Source: Smittium culicis
Taxonomy: Eukaryota > Kickxellomycota > Harpellomycetes > Harpellales > Legeriomycetaceae
Assembly (NCBI GenBank): GCA_001970855.1
Contig: LSSN01001350.1
Coordinates: 1-63,486 of the forward strand
Direction of reading: 5' to 3'
DNA: 63,486 nucleotides
Below are positions 13,201 through 25,021 of this stretch, one piece after another. The position numbers and the translations under genes were made by a program. Below the pieces are notes generated by a model. That model did not search any database. It saw only the letters and a list, made by a program, of their open reading frames with translations, and was not told the origin of the DNA. Numbering within the stretch: position 1 is the stretch's first letter; every line of letters starts with the position of its first letter.

Positions 13201-14858
13201 GTGAGAATTTTTTGTATCGAGCTATTGAAATCAAGATAATAATCATTCTGAAGAAATGCTTTAAAATATGAATTTTTTAAGGATGAAATTTATTGACATT
13301 AAGGTTTTGAAATATACGAAATAAAGTATAGCAAGGGCTCTGAGCTAGTAAATTTCCAAATTAGAAAGAATTTGGTCAAAAATAGCCAAATTCATTTTTT
13401 CCTACTTGGATAGTTGGCTTTAAAATGCTCATGAGATTGCTAAGCTATTCTATTTAATTCGACACAATTCTTTGAGTTAAAATTCGATACCTCGACTAAT
13501 AGTATATTTAATGAAGAATTTAGTAAGCACATAGAGCCAATTATTCTTGCATAAAATGACTGTTTTTTTAATATAAAAAAGTTGTTGATTATACATTAAA
13601 CTCTCAGAGTTGGAAATAATAATTTTTATTAATTTTTTTTCGCGTAACAATAGTCATTTCAGCCTATAAAATTTCACTTTTAAAAATTCTTTTTTTTTAT
13701 ATATTTTCATGGTCAATAGTTCGCGTACAAGTAATACGCATAAAAATAAAAGCTATAATTAAAAAAAGTCAAAAAGTTTTCTAAATCAAAATTTATATTT
13801 TTTTCTATCAGTTTTAGAAGGGGAAATACTACTGATATTTTTTACTTATTCAATCAAACTAAAAAAATTTTCAATCACCCTTTTTATTTTTTTATATAAA
13901 TTCTTACTAAAATAAATACCAATAAAATAGATTAAAAAAAAGCTGAACAAAATTCGAAAAGACTGCCTATAATCATATTAAAACGAAATTTATTGACTGA
14001 ATATTATACGAACCATGCTTTAAACTACGATTGAAACATTCAGAATTTAATCTTTAGTAAGTCATTACTTGCTTATCAGTAATATTATTATAAATAAATG
14101 TAAAAAAAAACTAAAAAAGAATTAATTTACTTTTAATAATGTGGTGATCTAAAATAAATATTATAGTACTTCACATTGTATATTTTTATGTTTTTTCTTT
14201 TCTTTTTATAATTCTTTTTTACTATCTTTAATATATTTATATATAGTCAGAATTATGTAATAAATTCAATAAACCGCTATTAATTATTATCTTTAAATTT
14301 AAAATTAATTTTATTAATTATTGATCTTATTTTCAATTAATTAAACAAGATTAATAAACATTATAATAAATAAACAAAGAAAAAAATTTAATAGAATTTT
14401 TCAAATAATATAATATTTTGCTGCTTCAGCTTTTCAATTTAACTTCGAATTCTTATACAATTATATTTAGGTATATAGAAGATTCTTCATTCACTCTCTT
14501 CAATTTATTCAAAAGACTGAAATTTTTTTTCCTTGTACTTGTTGAGTTTTACCAAGTTATCTACTGATCAATCTAGCAATTTTATTGTTTCATTATGCAA
14601 GGTTTTAAATAGTTAATAATAAAAATAATAAGCACCATCTTTTATATTTAAGTATTCTTTTGAACTCGTAACAACTGATCTCGCCGTTTTTTCTTAAAAT
14701 ATACGAATCTAATTTTCTAAATCCTCGATTTAATTTTCTTTAATAATTTCTGCACTTTTAATGCCTTTTTCATAAAATAAATATGATTCGGTAACATAAT
14801 TCAAAATATCATAGTTTTTGTAACCGCTTGATTAGACATCTATAAAATTTCTGTTTTT

Positions 14859-16010
14859 TTAGTTACATTTTTCGTAATAAGAAGGTATATATATGTTTGT
14901 ATTTTTTCCAGTTAAAGCTTTAAAAAAATTAATTATTGTGTTAACCGATATATTGCCCCATGAATCAGGAATAATTTGAAATGATTTACAAAGGATTAAG
15001 CTTTTATATCTTGAATTTTTCGAGTCACTTTCTGCACAAAACGTATGGTTAATTAATGAAGTTTTGTACATAGTTTTAAATGAATTTATTACCCTTTACC
15101 AAGTGTTTGGATTATTGATTTTGAATTATGTTGAATAGAAATTCGTCGTTTAAAATTCGTTAATTTTATGACCGCTGACATTATCAGTAATAATAAAAAG
15201 TTTTCTACAATTTCCAATTATCTCTTCATATATTTCTGAATAATAATAGAAAAAAATCTCTCTTGTGATCCAAGAATTATATTCATAAGTATAATCTAGC
15301 TTATGCGTAGAAAAATCTTAATGTATAAATATATTGGGCTTTTAGATTTCCAAATTATCAGATTTTTGAACTTTTAGCCCAATACACTTACAATTAATAG
15401 CAAATTCGTTCTTTATTTAGAAGATTTTATTCTCTTTGGACTTTCACTAGATTTAATGAATTTTTTTTTCGATGTGTTCCCAAAAAAAAAGAAGCATTTT
15501 TTGTCTTTATTGAATATATCCTTAATATCATATATATAATATATATTTTAGAAAATTTAGAAAATTTTCTTTTTATTCTTTAGCGCCAGCGAAATTTACA
15601 GTCCCTTTCTTGCCATTTATAATTCTTAATCTATAACTATTTCTAGGTTTAATTTTATAAAATTTTTAAACATTAGCTTTGAGATCGACAAATACTTTAT
15701 TTTTTTCTTAGTTTATAGCTATATATCTTATTGATGGATCATTTAGAGGAAAATTCCTGTCTCTGCAGATATTTATAAATTTTGAAATAAAATCATTTAA
15801 GAAGTTTTATTTTAGAGTAGGAACTATTTTCTTGGGTCTTTGATACAATTTGTATGAAATCTATTAGCTTTTTTCTTCTTATTTTTGAAATATTATATTT
15901 TACGATTTTAAACTCTGAAGCGATATAGTTATAATTATTTTATATCCTTGATATTATTTCGAGCTTTTGATTAAAAGTTAAGGATTTTCTCTTTTTATTT
16001 TTTTGAACAC
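14859..16010 (-). pseudogene. Broken pogo/Tigger (DDE_1) transposase
   Basis: Conserved pieces appear in family order on the minus strand but in shifting frames with many stops. At about 16003-15950 there is KRKSLTFNQKLEIISR, the helix-turn-helix start seen in pogo/CENP-B proteins. It is followed by IASEFKI and ISKIRRKKLIDF. Near 15540 a segment resembles the block around the first catalytic Asp. Near 15170-15190 TDNVSGH matches the second catalytic block (DNxSxH). Near 15090 the third block reads PNTW, stop, RVINSFK, where the family has an Asp-Gln-Gly, so the third acid is lost. The best C-terminal fragment, 15071-14859, contains DSWGNISVNTIINFF, a typical tail of the family. It would once have moved the element at 12691-16697. 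Confidence 0.8.
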
Positions 16011-16389
16011 TATCCAAATTATTTAGAGATTATATAATTATTATTTGAAAGCCATTAATAAATATATTAAACTAAATGGATAATTTCAATTAATGAATCT
16101 AAACTATTAATGTACTAATACTAAATTATCTAAATAGTTTTATGGAAATGACGGTTATTATATGATTTGTATATGAACTAATGTTCATTTTGATATATTT
16201 TAAGCAGTATTAAAAAATGAAAAATTACTGTTTCATTAGTATACATGGTTCGTATTGCATAATCAAGTCGTTAGCGTTCAAAATGAATTGAATAATCAAA
16301 TATTTTTTAAATATGTTAGATTCTTTAAAAACAATATCATAAATATTTTTAAATTTAGCGCCATATACAAATGTTTTGATATTAAAAGG

Positions 16390-16697
16390 TGAAAAACACG
16401 ATAAAAAATGATCGGCTAAATAAAATTTAGTTATCATCTTATAAAGCTAATTTTGGCTTGTATTACAGAATTTTAGAAAAAAAAGTGGGAAAGCCCACCT
16501 TAGAAAGCTCCTATATTATTGAACAAAAATTTCGCTAAAACATCTTGTTTTACCAATAATTTTTGACTAAATTATCCAATATATCTTGAAAAACCAATCA
16601 ATTTACAATAATTGGAGAAATGATAGATATAAGATGGAAAATAAAGGAAATTCATAAACTATGTTTACAAAAAGCCGCAATCTCAGAGAGTTTACTG
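16390..16697 (-). repeat. Right terminal inverted repeat of the pogo-like element
   Basis: This arm is the reverse complement of 12691-12995. Its outer end, read on the minus strand, is TACAGTAAACTCTC, which includes the expected TA and CAGT. It ends 197 bases upstream of the start codon of the Rad53-like kinase, so it may overlap that gene's promoter. Confidence 0.85.
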
Positions 16698-16894
16698 TAA
16701 TAGCAGTTTCAAAAAGCGTAGAAAAATTTGAGCCAATTACGCTTTTTTAAATTGGGCCAAACTCTACTGGCCTAAAAAGCCCAAAAAGTCGAAAGTATCA
16801 TCAGCGCTACTTTAAACTTGTAACTAAAGCGAGTATTCTTATGTTGATCTTTTATCACATATTTTTTATTTCTATTTAATCAATTAATAAAATT

Positions 16895-19800
16895 ATGAAT
16901 GAAACTCAACCAACACAAGAAGAATCTGATAAACAATATTTAGATGACTATTCTAAGAGCTCTTTACCATCAGATGTCACACAGCAAAACAGTACCAACA
17001 ATCTATCTAGAGACTTTAAGCTACCGTCAAATTTCTATAATTTTAAAAAATTCGCAGTCATCTTAATCAATAAACAACAAGATGAAAAACAACTTTGCAT
17101 GGAGCTGAATGAGTTAAATTTAAATTCTGGAGGTTGTACATTTCATAGAAATGGAAATTCATTAGCAAAATCGGATACATCTTCAAAAGAGATCCAAATT
17201 GCCAGAATATTTAAGGTATTAATAAAAAATATTTATTATCAAACCTTTATTGAATTTATTAATTTTGCATATTCATAGAAAACATACACTTGTACTTCTA
17301 GTCTCCAATATAATAACAATTTTGTTTTAGATAATTTAAGGTATTCTAAAGCTTTATATTTTTTATATTTAATCTATTAATGCATAATTTGACTATAAAG
17401 GCTGTATTATTGATTTTTGTTAATGTCTATATTTATTTTTTTAAAATAGTAATCGTAAAATTTATGTAAATAAGTATCAAGTCGATTCTAATTGCTCCAG
17501 ATCAATATTCCATAATGATGTTATCAAAATAGGTAATCTTTTTGTCAAAAAATTTGCTTTGATTTTTTTAAACTCTTTCTTTAATTTTTTTCTACAGATG
17601 AACTGGAATTTTTGGTGTGTATAAGCTCACAAAGAGACTTAATTGTAGAATCTGAAACAGCACAGGTAGATTTGTCTACAAAAAAATTTGACATAATTCA
17701 TTTTTTCAACCAAGCTTTAATGAATAGTTCTTAGTTTAATAGAGATCTTCTGAATTCATACAAATTTGTACAAAAAGTTGGATCGTAAGTTTTTCACAAA
17801 TTTCATTATAAATTATGATGATTTTTTAGTATTTATAAACTTTAATAATTATTTATGATAATTTTAAACAAATAAAGTGGAAATTTTGCGAGCGTGTGGT
17901 TAGCGTTTGAAATGGAGAGCGGTATTGAGTATGCGTGTAAAGTTATAAATAAAAGACGGCATTTATTAAAAACTGGGATTTCACACATCTTTGATCGTGA
18001 AGTGTCCATAATGAAAAGGCTTTACCATGTAAATATTATTTTTTCCTAGAAAAATTTTCGATTAATCACTCGTAATTATATTTATTTAGCCCAATATTAT
18101 AGAATGTAACAACGTATTTATCGATGAAAACAGGATTTATATATTTATGGAGTTTATGCACGGGGGTGACTTGCTTAGCTATGTATTAAATAAAGGCCCA
18201 TTGAAAGAAACTGACTCTTTAGAATGTTTTAAAAAACTATCAAGCGCAATACGAGTAAGTTTGAATTATACAGTTATGAACTAGCTATTAAAAAAATTTA
18301 AAATTACCTTGTTATAACATATAGTACCTTCATGCAAACGGTGTTACTCATAGAGACATCAAATTAGAGGTATTTTGAGTTTAGTATTTGATTATTTTTA
18401 TCGAATATCTAAATATTTTCTTGATAAGCTATAAACGTAAAACTTTTTCCAGAATATATTGGTAGAATTGGATAACAACTATAAACTTGTTGAGGTTAAA
18501 TTAGCAGATTTTGGTAAATTATTAAATATTAATTATTTTACAACAATTCACTTAATTAAATGAACTAAAAAATAAATAATTAAAAACTAATAGGACTTGC
18601 GAGAAGCGTTAAAGACAATGAAATGATGAATACGATGTGCGGAACTCCTAGTTACTTAGCACCTGGTATTATTTGGCCTATCTCTAAATATTTTACCTAA
18701 TTTCAAACTTAATATTTACTCCTATTTCCTTTTTGGGATTTAGTTTTAATAAAGCTATCCACTTTTTCTTCATCAATATAGTAAATATTAACTTTTTTTC
18801 GATAAAATGTTGATTTTTTAGAAATATTTTGTAACCCTAGAGATGCTGTTTACGATAAGTCTGTTGACATTTGGGCATTAGGGGTTGTGTTATATGCACT
18901 GAACACTGGAGAATTTCCTTTTCCAAGAATGAACTTGGGAGATAAAAAAGAAAATGAAAAATTTAAATCTAGCCAACTTGCTATTACCAACCCTGTATTC
19001 AATTCTCTATCGCCGCCATGTACCAACGACTATACACTTAATATTAATTTAATGAATCTTAAAATTTTATTTTTTAACCAAGTTTTTTTTTATCAATAGT
19101 GAAAGCCTTAATTATTGGAATGCTTCAGGTTAGACCTGAAAATAGATTTGATATAGATAAAGTTTTAACTGAACAGTGGACTAGGCAAGATTTATCACAA
19201 GTAGCTTCTGGAATTTTACCTGAGCCTTTATTCAAAAAGGAATTATGGGGTGAGCTGATTAGCTCTAACAAGACAAAATGGAAATTTTCAGTTGACCTTT
19301 ATGGAGATGTTGTTTTTTTTGGACGAAGTCGCAGTAATACTTTTTTCCTACTACCAAAACATATAAAATTAACAGTAGCTTGTATAATTTAATTTTAATT
19401 GGGATTTTTATATTAGAAATGGATATCATACTTAACCACCCACGAATTTCCGGATGCAGTTTTAGCATTTCCAAGACTCTAGTACAAAATGAAAAAAACA
19501 GCCAAAACTTGAATAATTCTGATGGAATCCAATTTACCTTTACTAGGCTATGGTTGATACTTTTCGCAATTATTAATAATTTGACTTTTCACTAACTAAT
19601 TGTTAAAAGGTTTCAACTAAAACTTTTTTTATAAATGATGTAGTGACTTTCCTCTCTGGTTAAACGATGTTAAGATCGATAAAAACAGCTCTTCTATACT
19701 TCAAAATGATGACATTATTACTCTAGTGAAGCCATCCAAAGGATTTAAGGGTAAATAGCCGATTTCTATGACTTTTTAGTATATATATGTAGGCTAAAAC

Positions 19801-20965
19801 CGATTTTAAATGGTATAACGTGTATCTAAGTTGTAATATCATTCCTCTAATTTTTTTATTATACTCAGAAACGATTGATTTGATCTTCAAAACAAAAAAA
19901 ACCATCAAAAATATATGGACTGTAAATTCAAATAATTTGATCCAAGAAAACTTAGAAATCAATTCAAGGAATCTGGGTTCTTCAAAAAAAGGCGATTCTC
20001 ACATAAAAAAGGGAGATATCAGTTCCAAAAGAGCTATTGATGAACAACTCAATTCTAAAGAGGATAATATAAATTGGCTAATGAATAGGCCATTAATTAT
20101 AAACCCGACAATATCTAATAATAATTACCCTGAAACACTACCAGAAAAAAAGGTTAAAATTGAACTCCTTGACAAATTGACAAAATTTTGGGCAAACGTT
20201 ATTTTAATTATCGAAGGAGAATTTACGACTAAATGGAGTCTAATTGAAAGTGTTTACAACGTGGGAAGAAAAAAAGGTAAGTTGATTTATTTTATAGACA
20301 AGACGCGATTTTACCTTAAAAAATAGACGCTCATATTTCATTACAACTGTTAATAGAAAGCGATATAATATTAACGAATGAAATCATCAGTGGAAATCGT
20401 AAGTTGTATTATCGATTTTTTAATTAGTTAAAATAGACACTTCATTTTTAAAAAACAAAATGTTTTCTATTTGTAGATTGTATGATAGTAAAAGGAAAAA
20501 AGAATGATTTTGCTTATGCTGTTGACTCTAGGTTAGCTTTATAACGATATAAATATTCCTTTCTGATAAGATTTTATTTCACTAACATCTATTATTTTTT
20601 TTGATGTATATTTTTTCAAAATGAGTAGTCGAAATGGGATATGGGTGAATAATATTAAATCAGTTCCAGGAAAAAAAATTATATTGAAAAGCGGCGACTT
20701 GATTGTTTTTAGTTATAACAAAAGTAATAATTATAATGGTTTATTTATTTTTTTAATCATTTCAGCCCGTTCATATTTATATAATTATTATTTATTATTT
20801 ATTAAATATTAACTACAAAATAGAATTTGATCGACACGAAGTGCTTACACAAAAAGCAGACACAAATACTTTTTCGATTGCCAAGAAATACGGTAAGGTT
20901 TTATAGCAATTAATTCTAATAACAGAAAGTGTTTATCTGATATTTTAGATACTGATAGAATCTAA
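16895..20965 (+). CDS. RAD53: Rad53/Cds1/Chk2-type checkpoint kinase with apparent FHA-kinase-FHA-FHA layout
   Basis: This is a DNA-damage/replication checkpoint Ser/Thr kinase. I model 20 exons joined by short introns. Exons are 16895-17215, 17279-17340, 17450-17532, 17598-17665, 17735-17784, 17878-18028, 18090-18254, 18325-18369, 18453-18513, 18594-18665, 18822-19019, 19100-19333, 19417-19552, 19644-19750, 19869-20276, 20327-20398, 20477-20531, 20626-20723, 20824-20892 and 20949-20965. Reading frame is kept throughout and gives 823 residues; yeast Rad53 is 821. The start MNETQPTQ recalls Rad53's N-terminal TQ sites. FHA1 (about 50-170) is degenerate. The kinase (about 187-445) is intact: GSGNFASV loop, Lys216, HRD Asp311, DFG Asp334, APE at 358-360. 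FHA2 (about 485-590) has FFGRSR and RISG. FHA3 (about 700-810) has VGRKK, ISGNH and RNGIWVNN. The third FHA is unusual. Exon borders are by eye. Confidence 0.85.
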
Positions 20966-21239
20966 TTTCATGAATTTAATCTTATTATCAGTGAAACTAG
21001 GGCTTTATATAGCGGAAATATAACACAAAACCCGGAAACATTAAAGGAATCTAAAAAAATAATTCAGGTTTAAATTTAAGTTACCATGTATTTACGTCGC
21101 TTAACAGTAAACTTAAACTTATATTTGATACAATTCCTGGTTCTCCAAATCCTGCAATTAATGTTTTTTCTTTTTTAGTGGTCTAAAATAGTACAATAAA
21201 TTTTTTTTAGCGTTTTCCATATTTTCCAAATATAAAAGT
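20966..21239. other. Convergent intergenic gap between the kinase and SEN54
   Basis: Only about 270 bases separate the stop codon of the plus-strand kinase from that of minus-strand SEN54. It should hold both 3' ends. I see no further gene. Short readable stretches here do not join to either gene in frame. Confidence 0.6.
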
Positions 21240-23164
21240 TTAAAATTTTTTTACTTTTCCAAGATTAATTGTTAGAATTTTTAGGAATGAAAAAAAATTC
21301 TTCGAAGATGTGTTGGTATTTCCAAATAATTCAACCGGTTTAATACAAGCTAATACCCAATCAGGCTCGTGCGTTGACGAAAATTTTTTTGAAAAGTTGG
21401 CAGTGGAAGGTTTGTATATATCATAGGCTGGGAGGTTGTGGTAGATAGGAAAACCGCTTTCTGAAATTTCAGAGACATTTGAAATTATATTTCCTGTTAT
21501 AGGTCCTTTGGATTTTAATTTCGAATAAAAGACATCTATTTTTAAATAATATTAATATATCATTTAAAAGTAAAAACCAGAAATTGTAAGATTAAGCATA
21601 AAATAGAAAAGTAAAAACAGATTACAAGACCTAAAATAGTATAAAATTTTCTTACCAATAGAACTAAACGAGTTTTCAGATTTGAAGTTTAGGAGTTTTA
21701 TTGAATCGAAAAATAGCCCAAGGCGGAAATATTTAATGAAGCAATACAATCGCGATATGATTTTGTTGTAAGCATATTTTAGTCTATCAAGTAAAAAAAT
21801 ATTTAACAAAACAATCCCTTAGAAAACTCCCTGGAATAAAAAAAAAAAGATTTTTAAAAAATACTCTAAAACTTTTGTAGAAATACTTTGAATATTGAAC
21901 TGAGCTATTTCTAAGATTTCTCATATCTTTTTTTGATGAATATTTTTCTGTGCTATCATATGATTTCCTGTACACAGTATTAAATCCAAGTCGTTGAAAG
22001 TATGAGTAGGACTTTGTATTTTACATGCGGTTTCGAAAGTTTAATATGTAGAAATATTGTAAAAAAAGTTAGTTTGTACTATTAGATAATAATCTTGATT
22101 TAAACCGTTATTTTTCAATATATATATAGAGGGTTTAAAAATTAGATTCTATAGCTCTTTTTGAATTAAACAAAAATTATGGCTTACTTGATATTGGTTA
22201 AGATTAATAGACTTCATAGATAAAAATAAAATCCATAAATTGTCTAAGCACTCGAACTGAAGAGAGTTATTTGTGTCGAGAATTTCAGAGTCCCTGGAAG
22301 ATGAAGCGACAAAAGGTTTATTTACAGACATAGCACCTCTCTCAACCAAGAATAAAGTTTCTTCTGGTCGGAATTTTAAACCACCTAGTTTAGCGCTTTG
22401 AATTTTAAAATCGATATTCTGTAATTTAAAATTATCTTCAAGGTCACAGCAAATATAATTTTTCATCGGATTGTAAGAGAACTGTAAGATAGCGCTATTT
22501 ATATTTTCATAATTAAAACTTTTGATTTTTTTCAAACAACTCTGGTATAAAAATACTGTGTTCTTGAAATATTCTATTAAGCTTATTTGAGCACCACTAT
22601 GCGAATAAGAGTAGCCAAATTTGCTACTAATGTTTCCAGAAATTTTATTTGAATGGGAAAATACAGATGTTGAAGGTATGATGTAATCTACTTTTGATTC
22701 ACTTGATAATAATTTTATGTCTACCAAAATGTTTGAAACAATAAAATTTCTATATATAAAAAAAAAACTATTATAAGTAAAATCCTTACCTTTGCAAAAA
22801 TTGATAAATAAAATAAAGTAAAACAAAAATAGATGGATATAATCTACCTTTGAGTTTTAAGAGGAATGGAAATTATTTTTTCTGTATTTGACAAAAGCTT
22901 TTTAATAATAGCATTTTCTTCAACAATATCAGAAACTAAATGAGGCGAATGGATTTTCCCGAAAGCGAATTCATTCGAGCTATCTAGAATTAATAATATG
23001 TAAATATATACCAAGCGTAATGTCTATAATTAGTGAATAAATTTACCTATTTTATGTTTTTTAAATATCTTTAATAAAGCTTCATTTGATTCATTCCCTT
23101 CAGTATCTAAAGCGTTATTTGAATTAGATTGAACCCTAGCTATTTTATTTTTAATTCTATTCAT
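21240..23164 (-). CDS. SEN54: tRNA-splicing endonuclease subunit Sen54
   Basis: Sen54 is a structural subunit of the heterotetrameric endonuclease that removes introns from pre-tRNAs; the catalytic subunits are Sen2 and Sen34. I model six exons on the minus strand: 23164-23047, 22983-22848, 22749-22188, 22011-21887, 21783-21656 and 21535-21240. They give 454 residues in one frame (yeast Sen54 is 467). The family signature RPEETLFLVERGAM is in exon 3. The segment YQSYSYFQRLGF spans the exon 3/4 junction and matches the conserved helix before the endonuclease-like fold. The C-terminal YDIYKPSTANFSKK in exon 6 is the other hallmark. The exon 4/5 junction is the least certain. The gene converges on the checkpoint kinase, and MITE copy C ends 158 bases upstream of its start codon. 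Confidence 0.88.
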
Positions 23165-23321
23165 TAGGAAAATTATATTTGAATGTAGAAAATTGGGCAA
23201 TAATCTATAATGTGGCTATATCATCACTGTACTGCTGCCAGTACGTGTTTTCCAGAAAAAATACAAGTTTTAAGTTTAAAACTTGTGATTGGAATTTCAT
23301 ACTATCAAGATTTTCAATATC

Positions 23322-23520
23322 TTAACCCTTTCCGGGGCAAGCACTCTTAAACTTATTTAAAAATTTTAATTGGATAATACAAATTATATTTATTTATTAT
23401 TGGATGTTTATAGTGTATCAACCAATAGTTTATTACTATCTTATATTTATTTATCACGTTGTCGTTTGGTTGGATAATTTTGGTAGTTCAAAAAAGGCCA
23501 ACCGCCCCTGAAAGGGTTAA
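23322..23520. mobile_element. TTAA-flanked MITE, copy C
   Basis: This is a 199-base element with intact ends. The left terminus is TTAACCCTTTCCGGGGC and the right is GCCCCTGAAAGGGTTAA, so the terminal inverted repeats are about 17 bases with few mismatches. TTAA borders both ends. There is no ORF. It is the best-preserved copy by its termini and lies close upstream of SEN54. Confidence 0.9.
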
Positions 23521-23655
23521 GCGAATACATAAGAAGTGTTGCCGAATTATTGGATAATAAAAAAAATTCTAGCCAATTATAATCTAGATGAAAATAATAT
23601 GGAAGTTTATTTCAAATAGCAGAACTTTTTCTAAGAAAATTATTCATAAATTAAG

Positions 23656-23849
23656 TTAACCCTTTCTCGGGCAGTAAGCTGTTTTAGATCTACGAAATAT
23701 TACCATTAGCCTTCAACAAAAGTAATTTAGAATCGAAATCTAAAAAAATATTGGTTGATATGATTAATAGCAAATAGTAAATTTCATGATTAATCAAAAA
23801 CCAATCAATAAATTGATTTTTTCAAATAGTGTTGGACTGGAAAGATTTA
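23656..23849. mobile_element. TTAA-flanked MITE, copy D
   Basis: The left terminus TTAACCCTTTCTCGGGCAG is well preserved. The right terminus GTTGGACTGGAAAGATTTA is degraded and lacks the final GGGTTAA. The internal sequence aligns with copy E, for example in the block before the right end (AGTGTTGGAC). It lies 135 bases from copy C in the same orientation. Confidence 0.75.
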
Positions 23850-24331
23850 TACTATTATTTTAAATTTTATTTGATTAATATATTGACTAGAATGTCTATT
23901 ATAACCAATATATTTATTTAGTCTACATCTCAAGTGAAATTTCGATGATAATAAATTCAGGTTCACTCACCCCTTTAACAGCGGTTGGCATAATTTGTTC
24001 TGCAAAAACTATCCAACAAAAATGGCTTGTAGATAAATTGTTTTGAGTAATTATAAATTGTTGGCTATTAAATATAGCTAATTAAATCTAAAATTATTTT
24101 TATTTTTATTTTTATTTGGATTATATGATCATGATAATTAAAATTTTTTAATAGTTTTGACTCCAGAATTGGTCTTGAATCTCACTAAAATCAAGTAACT
24201 TTTTAATTTTAGAGAATATATAAAGATATATAAAAGGCTCTCTCTCTCTCTTTTGAAAGAAAAAAAAGAAGCTGAGCAATAAAATCATATTAAAGTTTAA
24301 ACTATATTTCCTTGAAAAACGAAAGCAAAAA

Positions 24332-25021
24332 ATGGATACTACGAATAAAAGTATCCAAAATGGACAACCCCCAAGTTGGGCTAATGTAGTCAGCTCTAGA
24401 AGTAAACCCCCTGATAAAAATAAAAAAAACGAAAATAAGCTCATAGCATTATCGTTGTTTAAGACGACAACAGGAAACGATCCTGTACAAAGTAAAATCA
24501 TGAGCCTGTGTGGAACTTCCCCAAAGTTAACACTATCTAAAAAAGAAATTGATCAAAACATTGACGATTTCGTAGAAAATATATTAACTCAATTTGGAGA
24601 AATCCAAATATGCTTTGTAATTGACATCTAAAGAAAATATTTGTTTTTTAAATTCATAAACTGTATTGAACTCGTAATTGCTTAAAAAAATTATGATTGT
24701 TGAAACTAAAGAGTACTCAGAGGAATTCAAAAATACTACTATACGATAATATTATGGCTTAAGTGGTTGGAAAGTAGCCAAAAAAAAGCTAATAATGAAC
24801 TTTCAAAAATAGGGGAAACTCTTGATATCACATCCATGAAATTTAAAAGTATCAATTCGTTTCAATCAAAAAGCATTAAAATTAATTTTAAACCCAAAAA
24901 ATACGACAAAATTCATCCCTCATTGGAAATAATGGACGTTAAAGTACTCTTACTGTGGAAAGGAGCCCAAAATTTTCTGCACTTAATGCAAAAAATAATA
25001 ACACTAGTAATAGGAATATGA
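24332..25021 (+). pseudogene. LINE ORF1 remnant
   Basis: An open stretch at 24332-24631 starts with an ATG and encodes a hydrophilic N-terminus containing PPSWANVVSSRSKPP. A second open piece at 24767-25021 continues in lysine-rich sequence. Between and after them are stops. The position directly upstream of the endonuclease remnant fits an ORF1 (nucleic-acid-binding) protein. I do not see an intact RRM or zinc knuckle. Confidence 0.6.

Larger units (their letters stand above)
12691..16697. mobile_element. Degenerate pogo/Tigger-like DNA transposon with ~300-bp terminal inverted repeats
   Basis: The sequence at about 12691-12995 recurs inverted at about 16390-16697, with high similarity over nearly 300 bases. 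The best-matched block contains GGTGGGCTTTCCCAC and CAAGCCAAAATTAGC. The right end begins TA then CAGTAAACTCTC, read inward on the minus strand. CAGT with a TA target duplication is typical of pogo/Tigger elements. The left end starts TA then CAACTCTC. Between the repeats lies a broken minus-strand transposase at 14859-16010 and a nested MITE at 13006-13200. The element is about 4.0 kb and cannot be autonomous. Its identity rests on the inverted repeats and transposase motifs together; the exact ends are my best alignment by eye. Confidence 0.85.
23165..24331. other. Intergenic region between SEN54 and the LINE, carrying MITEs C and D
   Basis: There is no gene. Two related MITEs occupy 23322-23520 and 23656-23849 and are listed separately. 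A CT dinucleotide run sits at about 24238-24252, close to the 5' end of the LINE. The first 150 bases should contain the SEN54 promoter. Confidence 0.6.

Noticed and set aside
16225..16437. Minus-strand 70-residue frame at the edge of the pogo-like element as a separate gene
   Set aside because: It begins inside the inverted repeat and shows no transposase motif. The conserved transposase blocks start further in, near 16010.
21284..21410. A plausible extra plus-strand exon (VLVFPNNSTGLIQ) after the checkpoint kinase
   Set aside because: It is the antisense shadow of the last SEN54 exon, whose minus-strand reading gives the conserved YDIYKPSTANFSKK. It also does not join the kinase in frame.
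16895..23164. Checkpoint kinase and SEN54 as a functional gene pair or operon
   Set aside because: They are convergent, not co-directional, and belong to unrelated pathways. Closeness alone is weak evidence.
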